From an uncultured Clostridium sp. (lineage in GTDB: Bacteria > Bacillota > Clostridia > TANB77 > CAG-508): a stretch of 17,692 nt of DNA. This document shows positions 1 through 8,700 of this stretch, in pieces (positions within the stretch are counted from its first letter, which is position 1; every line of letters starts with the position of its first letter). Under the pieces are notes generated by a model. It searched no databases, was not told where the DNA came from, and worked only from the letters and a program-made list of their open reading frames with translations. The DNA is taken from the NCBI GenBank assembly GCA_900556695.1, contig USQA01000006.1:1-17692 (forward strand), written 5' to 3'. The translations under genes and the position numbers were made by a program.

Positions 1-473
1 TTAATATTTTCTATTTGTATACCACTATTTTTGGTAACATATTCTTCTACATTATTAGATATATTTGTTGATAAGTTTTGATTTTCTGTTTTTTCATTTA
101 CATTTGGTATGTGTATTTTCATTCCATCTTCAAGGACATATGCCAAATTGATTTTTTCAATATAAGCATTATCCTTTAATCCTCCTGCTTTATCTATTGC
201 ATCAGCAATTCTACTTTTCTCTTTTAACTCTACAATTCCTTCTTGATTAACAGCTCCTGACACATGTACCATTATTGTACTATCACTATATTGTGATTCT
301 TTTTTTTCTTCGCTTGATTCATCTTCAGTTATCTCTGAATTCACTATAGCATCTAAATTTTCTTCGTTATTTTTAATTTCTTTATCTCTTGTATAAATAT
401 AATAAGCTCCTAATAATGCTACAATTATTGTAGCTATTATTAATATGATTTTTTGTTTTTTTGTTAATTCCAT
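1..473 (-). CDS. comEA: ComEA-like competence protein, 3' end missing
   Basis: N-terminal 157 residues of a DNA-uptake protein; the frame is open to the left edge, so the C-terminus is outside the window. ATG at 473 follows an AGAAGG ribosome binding site with 8 nt spacing. Residues 8-27 form a membrane anchor (IILIIATIIVALLGAYYIYT), followed by an acidic low-complexity linker (about 30-66). Residues 67-124 form an SLBB-type beta-grasp domain with the typical VHVSGAV start, then IADAIDKAGG and a DGMKIHIP end. A polar linker follows. In ComEA the next part is a helix-hairpin-helix DNA-binding domain that pulls transforming DNA across the wall; it would lie off the edge. The assignment rests on anchor plus SLBB order; another SLBB membrane protein is possible but less likely. 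Confidence 0.82.
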   Translation of the reverse strand, partial: MELTKKQKIILIIATIIVALLGAYYIYTRDKEIKNNEENLDAIVNSEITEDESSEEKKESQYSDSTIMVHVSGAVNQEGIVELKEKSRIADAIDKAGGLKDNAYIEKINLAYVLEDGMKIHIPNVNEKTENQNLSTNISNNVEEYVTKNSGIQIENI

Positions 474-501
474 AATTAAAACCTTCTTTCTTTTTAATAA
501 A

Positions 502-529
502 ATAATACTAATATAAATTTAACTATCAA
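502..529 (-). promoter_or_regulatory. putative sigma-A promoter for comEA
   Basis: Read on the minus strand: -35 TTGATA (529-524), 16-nt spacer, -10 TATTAT (507-502). It lies about 30 bp upstream of the comEA start, back to back with the dacF promoter. The boxes are moderate matches and the spacer is one short of the ideal. Confidence 0.5.
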
Positions 530-535
530 TTTATA

Positions 536-564
536 TTGAAAATTTCTATAAAATACGGTATAGT
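536..564 (+). promoter_or_regulatory. sigma-A promoter for the carboxypeptidase gene
   Basis: -35 TTGAAA (536-541), 17-nt spacer, -10 TATAGT (559-564). Transcription would start near 571, leaving a leader of about 20 nt that just holds the GGAGA ribosome binding site at 579-583. The TTG at 536 opens a longer reading frame but is better explained as this -35 box. Confidence 0.7.
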
Positions 565-589
565 ATTTTATAGATTGAGGAGAACTAAA

Positions 590-1825
590 ATGAAAATAAA
601 TAATAAAAAAATATTAACTATAATTATAATTTTGCTTTTAATACTTTTATATCCAATTACTGTATTTGCTAATGATGATGACCCTTCTATCTCTTCAAAT
701 TCTGCAATTTTAATAGACAATAATACAAATAAAATTCTTTACAGCAAAAATGAAAATAAAAAAATGTATCCTGCAAGTACCACAAAAATACTAACTGCAA
801 TTCTAACATTAGAAAACTCTAATTTAAATGATGTGGTAACAGCAAGTTATGATTCTATAATGTCTATTCCAGATGGATATTCAACTGCAAATATAGAAAT
901 AGGAGAACAACTTACAGTTGAGCAATTACTACAATTACTATTAGTTCATTCAGCAAATGATGCTGCAAATATTTTAGCTGAATATATTGGAGGTTCTATT
1001 GATAGTTTTGTATCAATGATGAATACAAAAGCAAACGAATTAAATATGCAAAATACACATTTTACAAACACTTATGGAAAACATGATGAAAATCATTATA
1101 CAACTGCTAATGACTTATCTATATTAATGAAGTATTGTATGAAAAACGAAACTTTTAGAAAAATAGCTGGTAGTGCATCTTGCGCAATCCCTTCTACAAA
1201 CAAACATCAAAATAGAACTTATACTTCTACAAATGAACTTTTAATACCAAATAATAAAAATTACTATAAATATTTAACATCAGGAAAAACTGGGTATACT
1301 TCACAAGCTGGAGAATGTTTAGTATCTTCAGCATATAAAGATAATTTAGAATTAATATGTGTAGTTTTGGGAAGTTCTGATAGATTTGGAGATACTAAAT
1401 CTTTGTATGAATATGTATATTCTAATTATTCTATTAAAAATATAGTTGATAAAAATGATATTATAAAGCAGATTGAAGTAAAAAATGCTTCTAAAGAAAC
1501 TAAAAATTTGGATTTGTTGATAAAAGATTCTATACCAGCCTTAATAAAAAACTCTAATTCAAATGAACAATTTAATCCTGAAATAACTTTAAATGATAAA
1601 ATTTCTGCACCTATAGATGAAAATGAAGTTTTAGGAAAAGTAAAATATGAAATAAATGGTATTGAATATACTTCTGATCTAATAGCATCTCATAACGTAG
1701 AAAAATCTAAATTATTAAATTATATATTATATGGACTTTTTATATTAATATTGATATTTTTATGTTATAAAATATTCTATAAACGAAAGAGAAATAAACT
1801 ATATAGAATTAATTTTATAAAATAA
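590..1825 (+). CDS. dacF: D-alanyl-D-alanine carboxypeptidase (PBP5/DacF type)
   Basis: Serine peptidase of the S11 family that trims the terminal D-Ala from peptidoglycan stem peptides and so limits cross-linking; it acts outside the membrane. 411 aa. Signal peptide at 1-27 (KK, a long Ile/Leu stretch, then TVFA before NDDD). All three active-site motifs are present: SxxK at 63-66 (STTK, nucleophile S63), SAN at 121-123, and KTG at 233-235. The carboxypeptidase domain spans about 33-270, followed by a beta-rich region (about 285-370) as in PBP5 relatives. A C-terminal hydrophobic helix (about 378-400) ends in K/R-rich residues and anchors the enzyme. ATG at 590 is chosen because GGAGA lies 6 nt upstream and a promoter occupies the DNA just before it; an in-frame TTG at 536 lacks a ribosome binding site. 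The symbol is by family (dacA/dacF cannot be told apart here). Confidence 0.92.
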   Translation: MKINNKKILTIIIILLLILLYPITVFANDDDPSISSNSAILIDNNTNKILYSKNENKKMYPASTTKILTAILTLENSNLNDVVTASYDSIMSIPDGYSTANIEIGEQLTVEQLLQLLLVHSANDAANILAEYIGGSIDSFVSMMNTKANELNMQNTHFTNTYGKHDENHYTTANDLSILMKYCMKNETFRKIAGSASCAIPSTNKHQNRTYTSTNELLIPNNKNYYKYLTSGKTGYTSQAGECLVSSAYKDNLELICVVLGSSDRFGDTKSLYEYVYSNYSIKNIVDKNDIIKQIEVKNASKETKNLDLLIKDSIPALIKNSNSNEQFNPEITLNDKISAPIDENEVLGKVKYEINGIEYTSDLIASHNVEKSKLLNYILYGLFILILIFLCYKIFYKRKRNKLYRINFIK

Positions 1826-1857
1826 GATAAGAGTAAATAAATCTCTTATCTTATTTT
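1819..1857. terminator. bidirectional Rho-independent terminator
   Basis: A perfect 15-bp inverted repeat (1819-1833 with 1843-1857) around a 9-nt loop, with A-run and T-run flanks on both sides. It overlaps the carboxypeptidase stop codon and lies 12 bp before the end of the convergent LCP gene, so it can end both transcripts. Confidence 0.85.
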
Positions 1858-1869
1858 ATTGTTAATATA

Positions 1870-3222
1870 TTACTTATAATCTTTTCCTATTATTATTGTA
1901 ATATCAACTTTGCTTGAACTTGATTCACTAGATGTAATTGTACCTGTTTCGATTGCTTCTTTTATATTCTTTAATGTTGTATCTTGTACATTTTTCTTAT
2001 TTATTATGGTAGTTTTTGAAGTTGTATTTGTGTTTCCTGTTCTTGTTACATTAAAACCAGCATTTTGTAATCTATTTACTACTGTTTGTAACTTCTTACT
2101 TTCTCCACTTCCATTTAATACTTCTAGTTTTAAATCTGAACTGTTTTTATTAGAATTTGTTGTACTTTTAGAAGTAGTATTTTCTTCAGATGTACTTTCT
2201 CCATTATTTTCTATATCTCTATCATAAAATAATTCTTGTACTAATTTTTGTGTTGCTTTTTTGTCTACAACAAATATACTTACATTATTAGTTGTACTCC
2301 AATTTGGAGTTGTTCCTGGTAATGATTCTGTTAATAAATTATCTGTGTTAAATTCTACAGCATAAGGAATATAATCTTTCGCAGCTTCAAAGTCAATATT
2401 TGTAATAACATATTTTTCAGCTACTTCTATAATTTTTCCTATTTTAAATACATTTTCTGGTTTTAGAGTTTGTTTCATTACTTGCATTATAAATTCTCTT
2501 TGAGTCCTCATTCTTCCAAGGTCATTGTCTCCATATTCTTCTGGATATGAAGTACCATTATTATTGTGTCTAAATCTTACTAATTGTTCTGCTTTATCAC
2601 CATCTAGCTTTTGTTCTCCAGCTTTTAAATGAATATGCAAATCTTGGCTCTTATCATCATAATCCATATTTATTGGAACATTGAAATTAACACCGTCAAT
2701 TGCATCAACTAACTTTATTAATGCCTCAGTTTTTATTACAACATAATATTTTATATCTAATCCTGTTAATTGGTTTACTGCATCTAAAGTAGTTTGCGGA
2801 TCGCTTTTTCTACTATATAATGCATTTATTTTTTCATATGCTGTTGCTTTTGCAGGATTTTTTCCTGTATATGTATCTCTAGGGATTGATAACAATGTAG
2901 CCTTTTGAGTATTAGGATTATATGATGCTACCATAATAGTATCTGTTAATTCTACATTTTCTTGATCTGTACTAATACCTAATATTAAAGTCTTAAATTC
3001 CCCTAAATTTTTCTTTGTATTTTCATCATGTCCTACCATTGTAGCAAGCATTCCACTTAATCCCCAACCATTTTTATATACTTTATATGCAAAACAACTG
3101 CCTGCTATAACTAATATTAATATAATAATTAATAATATTTTTTTCCATGTTTTCTTTTTATTATTTTTTTTACTCTTTTTACTTTGCTCTTTTATTCTTT
3201 TGTTATTTGGCTTTTTTTCCAA
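1870..3222 (-). CDS. LytR-CpsA-Psr (LCP) family cell-wall glycopolymer ligase
   Basis: LCP enzymes transfer lipid-linked glycopolymers (teichoic acids, capsule) to peptidoglycan on the outer membrane face. 450 aa. A very basic cytoplasmic tail (1-28) and one membrane helix (29-46) give an N-in, C-out topology. The LCP domain spans about 74-260: D94 in LTDTIMV, R115 and D116 in SIPRDTY, the TLDAVNQLTG helix, and the RFRH...LGRMRTQREF arginine cluster that binds the pyrophosphate of the lipid donor. After a Ser/Asn-rich linker, residues 361-450 form a LytR_C domain starting with the VLNGSG motif. The start is TTG at 3222 with AGGAG 9 nt upstream; the nearby GTG is out of frame. Which polymer is attached cannot be told, as no glycopolymer genes are nearby. 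Confidence 0.92.
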   Translation of the reverse strand: MEKKPNNKRIKEQSKKSKKNNKKKTWKKILLIIILILVIAGSCFAYKVYKNGWGLSGMLATMVGHDENTKKNLGEFKTLILGISTDQENVELTDTIMVASYNPNTQKATLLSIPRDTYTGKNPAKATAYEKINALYSRKSDPQTTLDAVNQLTGLDIKYYVVIKTEALIKLVDAIDGVNFNVPINMDYDDKSQDLHIHLKAGEQKLDGDKAEQLVRFRHNNNGTSYPEEYGDNDLGRMRTQREFIMQVMKQTLKPENVFKIGKIIEVAEKYVITNIDFEAAKDYIPYAVEFNTDNLLTESLPGTTPNWSTTNNVSIFVVDKKATQKLVQELFYDRDIENNGESTSEENTTSKSTTNSNKNSSDLKLEVLNGSGESKKLQTVVNRLQNAGFNVTRTGNTNTTSKTTIINKKNVQDTTLKNIKEAIETGTITSSESSSSKVDITIIIGKDYK

Positions 3223-3252
3223 AACTACTCACTCCTATAATTTCATGATATT

Positions 3253-3281
3253 AGTATAGCAAATATATAAAAAAAAGGCAA
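3253..3281 (-). promoter_or_regulatory. sigma-A promoter for the LCP gene
   Basis: Minus strand: -35 TTGCCT (3281-3276), 17-nt spacer, -10 TATACT (3258-3253) with an upstream TG two bases before it (extended -10). It lies about 30 bp before the start codon, so LCP is transcribed separately from gdpP. Confidence 0.65.
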
Positions 3282-3312
3282 CAAATTAAGACAAATTTAT
3301 AAAAAATTCACA

Positions 3313-3374
3313 ATTGCAAATAACCCCCGGAATCAATGACAAATTGTCACTGGTTCCGGGGGGGGATTTGCAAT
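3313..3374 (-). terminator. long GC-rich hairpin, probable gdpP terminator
   Basis: Begins 4 nt after the gdpP stop. An outer 9-bp stem (3313-3321 with 3366-3374) leads to a 9-bp stem CCCCCGGAA/TTCCGGGGG (3324-3332 with 3354-3362). A wobble/mismatch step and a 5-bp tip stem (3337-3341 with 3345-3349) around AAT follow. On the minus strand it is followed, after 6 nt, by TTTTTT. An 8-G run (3358-3365) is striking in such A/T-rich DNA. The stem is longer and more GC-rich than the other terminators here, so an extra role is possible. Confidence 0.65.
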
Positions 3375-3378
3375 AATT

Positions 3379-5394
3379 TTAACTTTCAATTTCTGAAAAA
3401 TATTCATTTATTCTATTTATTAATTCTTGTTTAGTTTCTTCTATTGTCATACCTTCTACTTGTGCTCCTGCTAAAGTAATATGACCTCCGCCACCTAATT
3501 TTTCTAATATTATTTGTACATTTATATCTCCTATTGACCTTCCACTAATACATATTTTATCTCCTAAGTTACCTATTACAAATGATGCGGTAATATCACT
3601 TATTGTTAAAAGCTCATCTGCAGCTTTTGCACATACTAAACTTGTATCTTTAGTCTTTTCATCATATATAGAAATAGCAATTGTGTCATTAACAATTTCT
3701 GCATTTTTTACTATATCAGCAATTTTATTATAACTTGCAAAATCGCTTTGGAACCATTTTTTTACTCTTATAATATCTACTCCGCATCTTCTTAAATATG
3801 CTGCTGCTTCAAATGTTCTAACTCCTGTTTTAAATGTAAAGTTTTTTGTATCCATCATAATTCCAGCATATAAACTTTCTGCTTCTATTGTTTTTAATTC
3901 TACTTTTACATCTACATATTGTAAAAGCTCTGTTACTAACTCTGCAGCTGATGATGCATATACTTCTTGGAAAGTAAGAGTTGCTTCTTCTATAAAGTCT
4001 GCACTTCTTCTATGATGATCTACTATTACTATTTTTTTAGCCTTTTCTAATAATTCTGGTGCTTCTACATAGTTTGATTTATGAGTATCTACAACAACCA
4101 ATAAAGTTTCTTCATCTATGTTTTCTAATGCAACTTCTTTGTTTATTATAATATCTTCATATTCCTCATCTTTTTCCATAGATTTTTCAAAAGCTTGTAA
4201 TGTTGGTGTATGTTCATTATTAACAATATAAGCATTTGTATTCAAGCTTTTTGCTAATCTGTATATTCCCATACTTGCTCCTATACAATCCATATCTGGA
4301 TTTGTATGTCCCATTATCATAACTTTATTAGATTCTTTTATTAAATTTTCTAATGCATGAGCAACAACTCTGGCTTTTACCTTTGTTCTCTTTTCAACTT
4401 CTTGTGCTCTACCACCATAAAATTTATATATTTCATTTTCTCTAATTACAGCTTGATCTCCACCACGTCCTAAAACAATATCCATAGCAGCTTGTACAGA
4501 TTTATATTTATCTTTATCAGTATTTCCTTCGTTTGATATTGCAATACTTAAAGTAAATTGTACTTTTTCTTTAGTATCAATTTCCTTTATTTTATCTAAA
4601 ACACTAAATTTATCTTCTTTTACTTCTTCTAAATATCTTTGTTCAAAGAAATAAATGTATCTATCTCTTTCTTGCTTTATTAATATACCATTAGTTAGAT
4701 TTGTCCAATCATATATACATTTATCTATTTGTGCAATAACTTGTGGTCTTTCTTCACTTTCTAATTGTTGTATTGTTTCTTCGTAATTATCTATTACTAA
4801 TACTCCAACACATGATTTAGAATCTCTATATTCTTTTTGAAGTTTTATATTTTCTGTGTCATCAATAAAATACAATATTATCATATATTCTTTTTTGTTT
4901 CTTTTGTCTTTTCTTTTGGTATCTACATATCTGCCCTTTATTTGATATGTTTTGTTTCCTATTTCGATTTTTCTTAAAATATCTTTATTGTTTCCATCTT
5001 GTCTATTTTTTATTTCACTTTTTATATCTATAGTTAAATCATCAATATATTTGTTTATATCTATATTTGCAAATTCAGAGTTGAACTTTGAGCTTCTCCA
5101 TATTATATTTCCATCTGTTTGTAATATTATTAATGGAAATGGTGAACTAATTAAACTTGTTTTTGCTGCTGTATCTACTGTTAATGTTAAATCTTGTAAT
5201 GTTTCAGATATTTCACTTTTTCTTTTATTGTTAGTATAATAAGAATAAATTACAATTCCAACATATATAATTATAGATGGAACTATCATCGTTCTATTCT
5301 CAGCACTTATAATTACTAACAATATAAAAATCATAGCTAAATAAATTTTAGTTTTTGACATTAATACATCAAACACTTTTCTATTATTTTGCAT
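3379..5394 (-). CDS. gdpP: GdpP-type cyclic-di-AMP phosphodiesterase (DHH/DHHA1)
   Basis: Membrane-bound enzyme that hydrolyses c-di-AMP, the second messenger controlling potassium/turgor and wall homeostasis. 671 aa, close to the family length. Order: two N-terminal membrane helices (about 17-33 and 37-56); a PAS-like segment (about 83-190); a degenerate GGDEF domain (about 195-335) ending in the family signature LGRGGDQAVI; the DHH domain with GHTNPDMDCIGA at 362-373, DTH at 436-438 and DHH at 459-461 (Mn2+ ligands); and DHHA1 with GGGGH at 634-638. ATG at 5394 is chosen: AAAGGAG lies 8 nt upstream, whereas the longer in-frame ATG at 5421 has no proper ribosome binding site and lies almost at the predicted transcription start. 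The usual genomic partner rplI is not visible here. Confidence 0.93.
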   Translation of the reverse strand: MQNNRKVFDVLMSKTKIYLAMIFILLVIISAENRTMIVPSIIIYVGIVIYSYYTNNKRKSEISETLQDLTLTVDTAAKTSLISSPFPLIILQTDGNIIWRSSKFNSEFANIDINKYIDDLTIDIKSEIKNRQDGNNKDILRKIEIGNKTYQIKGRYVDTKRKDKRNKKEYMIILYFIDDTENIKLQKEYRDSKSCVGVLVIDNYEETIQQLESEERPQVIAQIDKCIYDWTNLTNGILIKQERDRYIYFFEQRYLEEVKEDKFSVLDKIKEIDTKEKVQFTLSIAISNEGNTDKDKYKSVQAAMDIVLGRGGDQAVIRENEIYKFYGGRAQEVEKRTKVKARVVAHALENLIKESNKVMIMGHTNPDMDCIGASMGIYRLAKSLNTNAYIVNNEHTPTLQAFEKSMEKDEEYEDIIINKEVALENIDEETLLVVVDTHKSNYVEAPELLEKAKKIVIVDHHRRSADFIEEATLTFQEVYASSAAELVTELLQYVDVKVELKTIEAESLYAGIMMDTKNFTFKTGVRTFEAAAYLRRCGVDIIRVKKWFQSDFASYNKIADIVKNAEIVNDTIAISIYDEKTKDTSLVCAKAADELLTISDITASFVIGNLGDKICISGRSIGDINVQIILEKLGGGGHITLAGAQVEGMTIEETKQELINRINEYFSEIES

Positions 5395-5429
5395 ATATTC
5401 TCTCCTTTTATTTTTAATCATCCTTTTTT

Positions 5430-5438
5430 ATTATATCA
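5430..5438 (-). promoter_or_regulatory. extended -10 promoter for gdpP
   Basis: Minus strand TGATATAAT: consensus TATAAT (5435-5430) with the extended TG. The -35 position (near 5453-5458, TAGTAA) is poor, typical of extended -10 promoters. Transcription would start near 5423, which supports the ATG at 5394 as the gdpP start. Confidence 0.55.
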
Positions 5439-5507
5439 TAAATTACCTAAAATTACTACCTTTTTAATTTTTTATTTTATTTTTAGAATAAACCAAGCTT
5501 AATTTGC

Positions 5508-5623
5508 TTTATATGAATAGGAAACTAATATTTTAAATTAAAAGCTTGAGTAGCGCTAGCTTACGGATAACCCGTGAAACCTCGAAAATTTTAATTTAAA
5601 ATATTAGTTCCTATTCGTTTATA
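5508..5623. repeat. dispersed palindromic arm-and-core element, copy 1
   Basis: Left arm 5515-5543 pairs with right arm 5589-5616 over 28 bp with one bulged A; a weaker extension reaches 5508 and 5623. The arms enclose a 45-nt core (5544-5588), about 49% GC against well under 35% around it. The core can fold into a hairpin with an AGC/GCT stem and a second 6-bp hairpin (TTACGG/CCGTGA, loop ATAAC), followed by ACCTCGAAAA. The core is 39/45 identical to that at 16419-16463. The element lies after the rpoC terminator and before the gdpP promoter, so outside both predicted mRNAs. It has no T-run and is not a simple terminator. Function and family unknown; it could be an RNA gene, a palindromic mobile repeat or a protein-binding DNA site. 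Confidence 0.75.
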
Positions 5624-5685
5624 AAATTTTTGATTAACTTTGTTGGTTGAGTTCATTAACCGAACAAGCTTATTTCATAAATTTT
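5623..5685. other. imperfect long hairpin downstream of rpoC
   Basis: Outer stem 5623-5633 with 5675-5685 (10 pairs, one mismatch). A partly paired middle follows. The inner stem is TTGTT-GGTT (5640-5648) with AACC-G-AACAA (5658-5667), with one bulged G and a 9-nt loop GAGTTCATT. It abuts the repeat at 5508-5623 and has no T-run. The remaining 5686-5725 shows nothing recognisable. Confidence 0.45.
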
Positions 5686-5725
5686 CTATGCAAATATTTT
5701 TGGGATATAATTTCTCTAGGAAATA

Positions 5726-5767
5726 AAAAAAGGTTTTAGAATAAATACATATTCTAAAACCTTTTTT
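5726..5767. terminator. rpoBC terminator
   Basis: A perfect 18-bp stem (5726-5743 with 5750-5767) around a 6-nt loop, starting 3 nt beyond the rpoC stop codon. On the minus strand the stem ends in a run of T; the plus strand also ends in T-rich sequence, so it could work both ways. It is the clear end of the rpoB-rpoC transcript. Confidence 0.9.
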
Positions 5768-5770
5768 ATT

Positions 5771-8700
5771 TTAATTTTCACTATTTACATCTGAAACTTT
5801 TTCAAGTTCTTCTTCAGTGCTAATATGTGTATTTTGATATTTTTTCATTCCTGTACCTGCTGGAATTAACTTACCAATTATAACATTTTCTTTTAATCCA
5901 ACTAGATCGTCTACTTTTCCTTTTACAGCTGCTTCTGTTAATACTCTTGTTGTTTCTTGGAATGATGCAGCAGATAAGAAACTTTCTGTTGCAAGTGATG
6001 CTTTTGTAATACCAAGTAAAACTCTTTTTCCTGTTGCTGGTCTCTTTCCGTTTTCTACTGCTTCTGTATTTTTGTCTTCAAAGTCATACATATCTATTAA
6101 TGAACCTGGGAACATATCTGTATCTGCATTGTCTTCAACTCTTACTTTCTTAAGCATTTGTCTACCAATAACTTCAATATGCTTATCATTAATATCAACA
6201 CCTTGATTTCTATATACTTTTTGTACTTCAGATATTAAATATTCATAAACACCTTCTGGTCCTTTTATTGCTAAGATTTCGCTTGGATTAATTGAACCTT
6301 CAATTAATGGATCACATGCTTCTACTATATCACCGTTTTTTACTTTTAAATTTGATCCAAATGGTATTGTATATGTCTTAGATTCGCTGTTATTTGTAAT
6401 AACAACTTCTTTCTTTTTCTTTGTTTCTTTAATTTTTACTTTACCATCAATTTCAGTAATAATTGCTAATCCTTTTGGTTTTCTAGCTTCAAATAATTCT
6501 TCAACCCTTGGAAGACCTTGTGTAATATCTGCTACACCTGCTACACCACCTGAGTGAATTGTTCTCATTGTAAGCTGTGTACCTGGTTCACCAATTGATT
6601 GAGCTGCAATAATACCCACAGCTTCACCAATTGAAACTAAATCTCTTCTTGCTAATCCCATACCATAACATTTTTGACATACTCCATGTTTTGAATGACA
6701 TCCTAGTACAGAACGTACTTGTAATTTTTCTATTCCTGCTTCTACTATTTTTTCAGCTATATCTTCTGTTATCATTGTTTCAGTGTCAACAATAACTTCT
6801 TTAGTTTTTGGATCAATTACATCTTCTACTGCATATCTACCAATTAGTCTTTCTTGCATTTTTTCTATTATTTGATTTCCATCTTTAATGTCATAAACGA
6901 TAATTCCTTCATCTGTTCCACAGTCATATTCTCTAACAATTATATCTTGTGCAACATCTACTAATCTTCTTGTTAAATATCCAGAGTCTGCTGTTCTTAA
7001 AGCTGTATCAGAAAGTCCTTTACGAGCTCCATGGGCTGATATAAAGTACTCTAATGCGTCTAATCCTTCAGCAAATGATGATTTAATTGGAATTTCAACT
7101 GCTTTACCTGTTGTACTAGCCATAAGTCCACGCATACCTGCGATTTGTCTTAATTGGTTCATGTTACCTCTAGATCCTGATTTAACCATCATATATACTG
7201 GGTTTAAGTCATCAAAATTGTCTTCCATTGCATGACTTACTTGGTTAGTTGTTTCTTCCCATACACTAATTACTGCATTATATCTTTCTTCATCAGTAAT
7301 TAAACCTCTAGCATATTGTTTTCTGATATTTTCAACTCTGCTATCTGCCTCTTTTAATAATTCTTTTTTAGCTGGTGGAACTTTTACGTCATCCATTGAA
7401 TATGTAATACCAGCAAGTGTTGCATACTTAAATCCTAATGCTTTTATATAATCTATTACTTCTGCTGATTCTGTTAATCCATGAGTTCTAATTACTCTTT
7501 CAATTATTTGTCCCATTGTCTTTTTAACAACTGGGAAACTTATTTCGTATTGGAATGGATCTTCTTTTCTGTCTATAAATCCTAAATCTTGTGGTATTCC
7601 TTGGTTAAATATAATTCTTCCAACACTTGTTTCTACCTTGCTTGTTTTTGGCTCTCCATCAATTTCTACTGTTTTTCTAACATAGATTTTTGCATGTATA
7701 CCTACTTCATGATTTTCGAAGGCCATAATAGCTTCATCAGGATCTTTGAAATATTTTCCTTCTCCTTTTTCGCCATCTAATACCATTGTTAAGTAATAAC
7801 TTCCTAAAATCATATCTAGTCTAGGTGTAGCAACTGGTTTACCATCTTGTGGTTTAAGTAAGTTGTTTGTTGATAGCATTAAATATCTTGATTCTGCTTG
7901 TGCTTCTGGTGATAATGGTAAATGTACAGCCATTTGGTCACCATCGAAGTCAGCATTGAATGCTGTACAAACTAATGGATGAAGTTTAATAGCTCTACCT
8001 TCAACTAATACTGGTTCGAATGCTTGAATACCAAGTCTGTGTAGTGTAGGAGCACGGTTTAACATTACTGGATGATCTTTTATAACGTCTTCTAATATTC
8101 CCCATACTTCTGGGTGCAATCTTTCTACCATTCTTTTTGCATTTTTAATATTATGTGCTATTCCTCTTCCAACTAATTCTTTCATAACAAATGGTTTAAA
8201 TAGCTCAACTGCCATTTCCTTTGGAACACCACATTGATATATTTTAAGCTCTGGTCCAACAACGATAACTGAACGTCCTGAATAGTCAACACGTTTTCCA
8301 AGTAAGTTTTGACGGAATCTACCTTGTTTTCCTTTTAACATATCTGATAATGATTTTAAAGGTCTATTTCCAGCACCTGTAACAGGTCTTCCTCTTCTTC
8401 CATTATCAATTAAAGCATCTACAGATTCTTGTAACATTCTTTTTTCATTACGTACAATAATTTCTGGTGCTCCAAGTTCTAATAATCTTTTTAATCTGTT
8501 ATTTCTATTAATAACTCTTCTATATAAATCATTTAAGTCAGAAGTAGCAAATCTACCACCATCTAATTGTACCATTGGTCTTAATTCTGGTGGAATAACT
8601 GGAACAACATTCATAATCATCCATTCAGGTCTATTTCCTGAAATTCTAAATGATTCTACTGTATCTAATCTTTTTACTAATTTAACTCTTTTTTGTTCAC

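Noticed and set aside
1..3. TTA at the left edge as the comEA stop codon
   Set aside because: It is out of frame with the ATG at 473; the comEA frame runs open off the window, and the protein lacks its helix-hairpin-helix domain.
536..589. Upstream TTG start that would lengthen the carboxypeptidase by 18 residues
   Set aside because: The TTG is part of a good -35 box with a matching -10 at 17 nt, has no ribosome binding site, and would add a tail before a normal signal peptide.
5395..5421. ATG at 5421 as the gdpP start
   Set aside because: No ribosome binding site at proper distance, and it lies at the predicted transcription start; the ATG at 5394 has AAAGGAG 8 nt upstream.
5508..5623. Known riboswitch, self-cleaving ribozyme or integron attC site
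   Set aside because: No hammerhead CTGANGA/GAAA pairing, no twister or pistol core that I can see, no attC R-box pair, and the element is not in an mRNA leader. Left as an unknown family.
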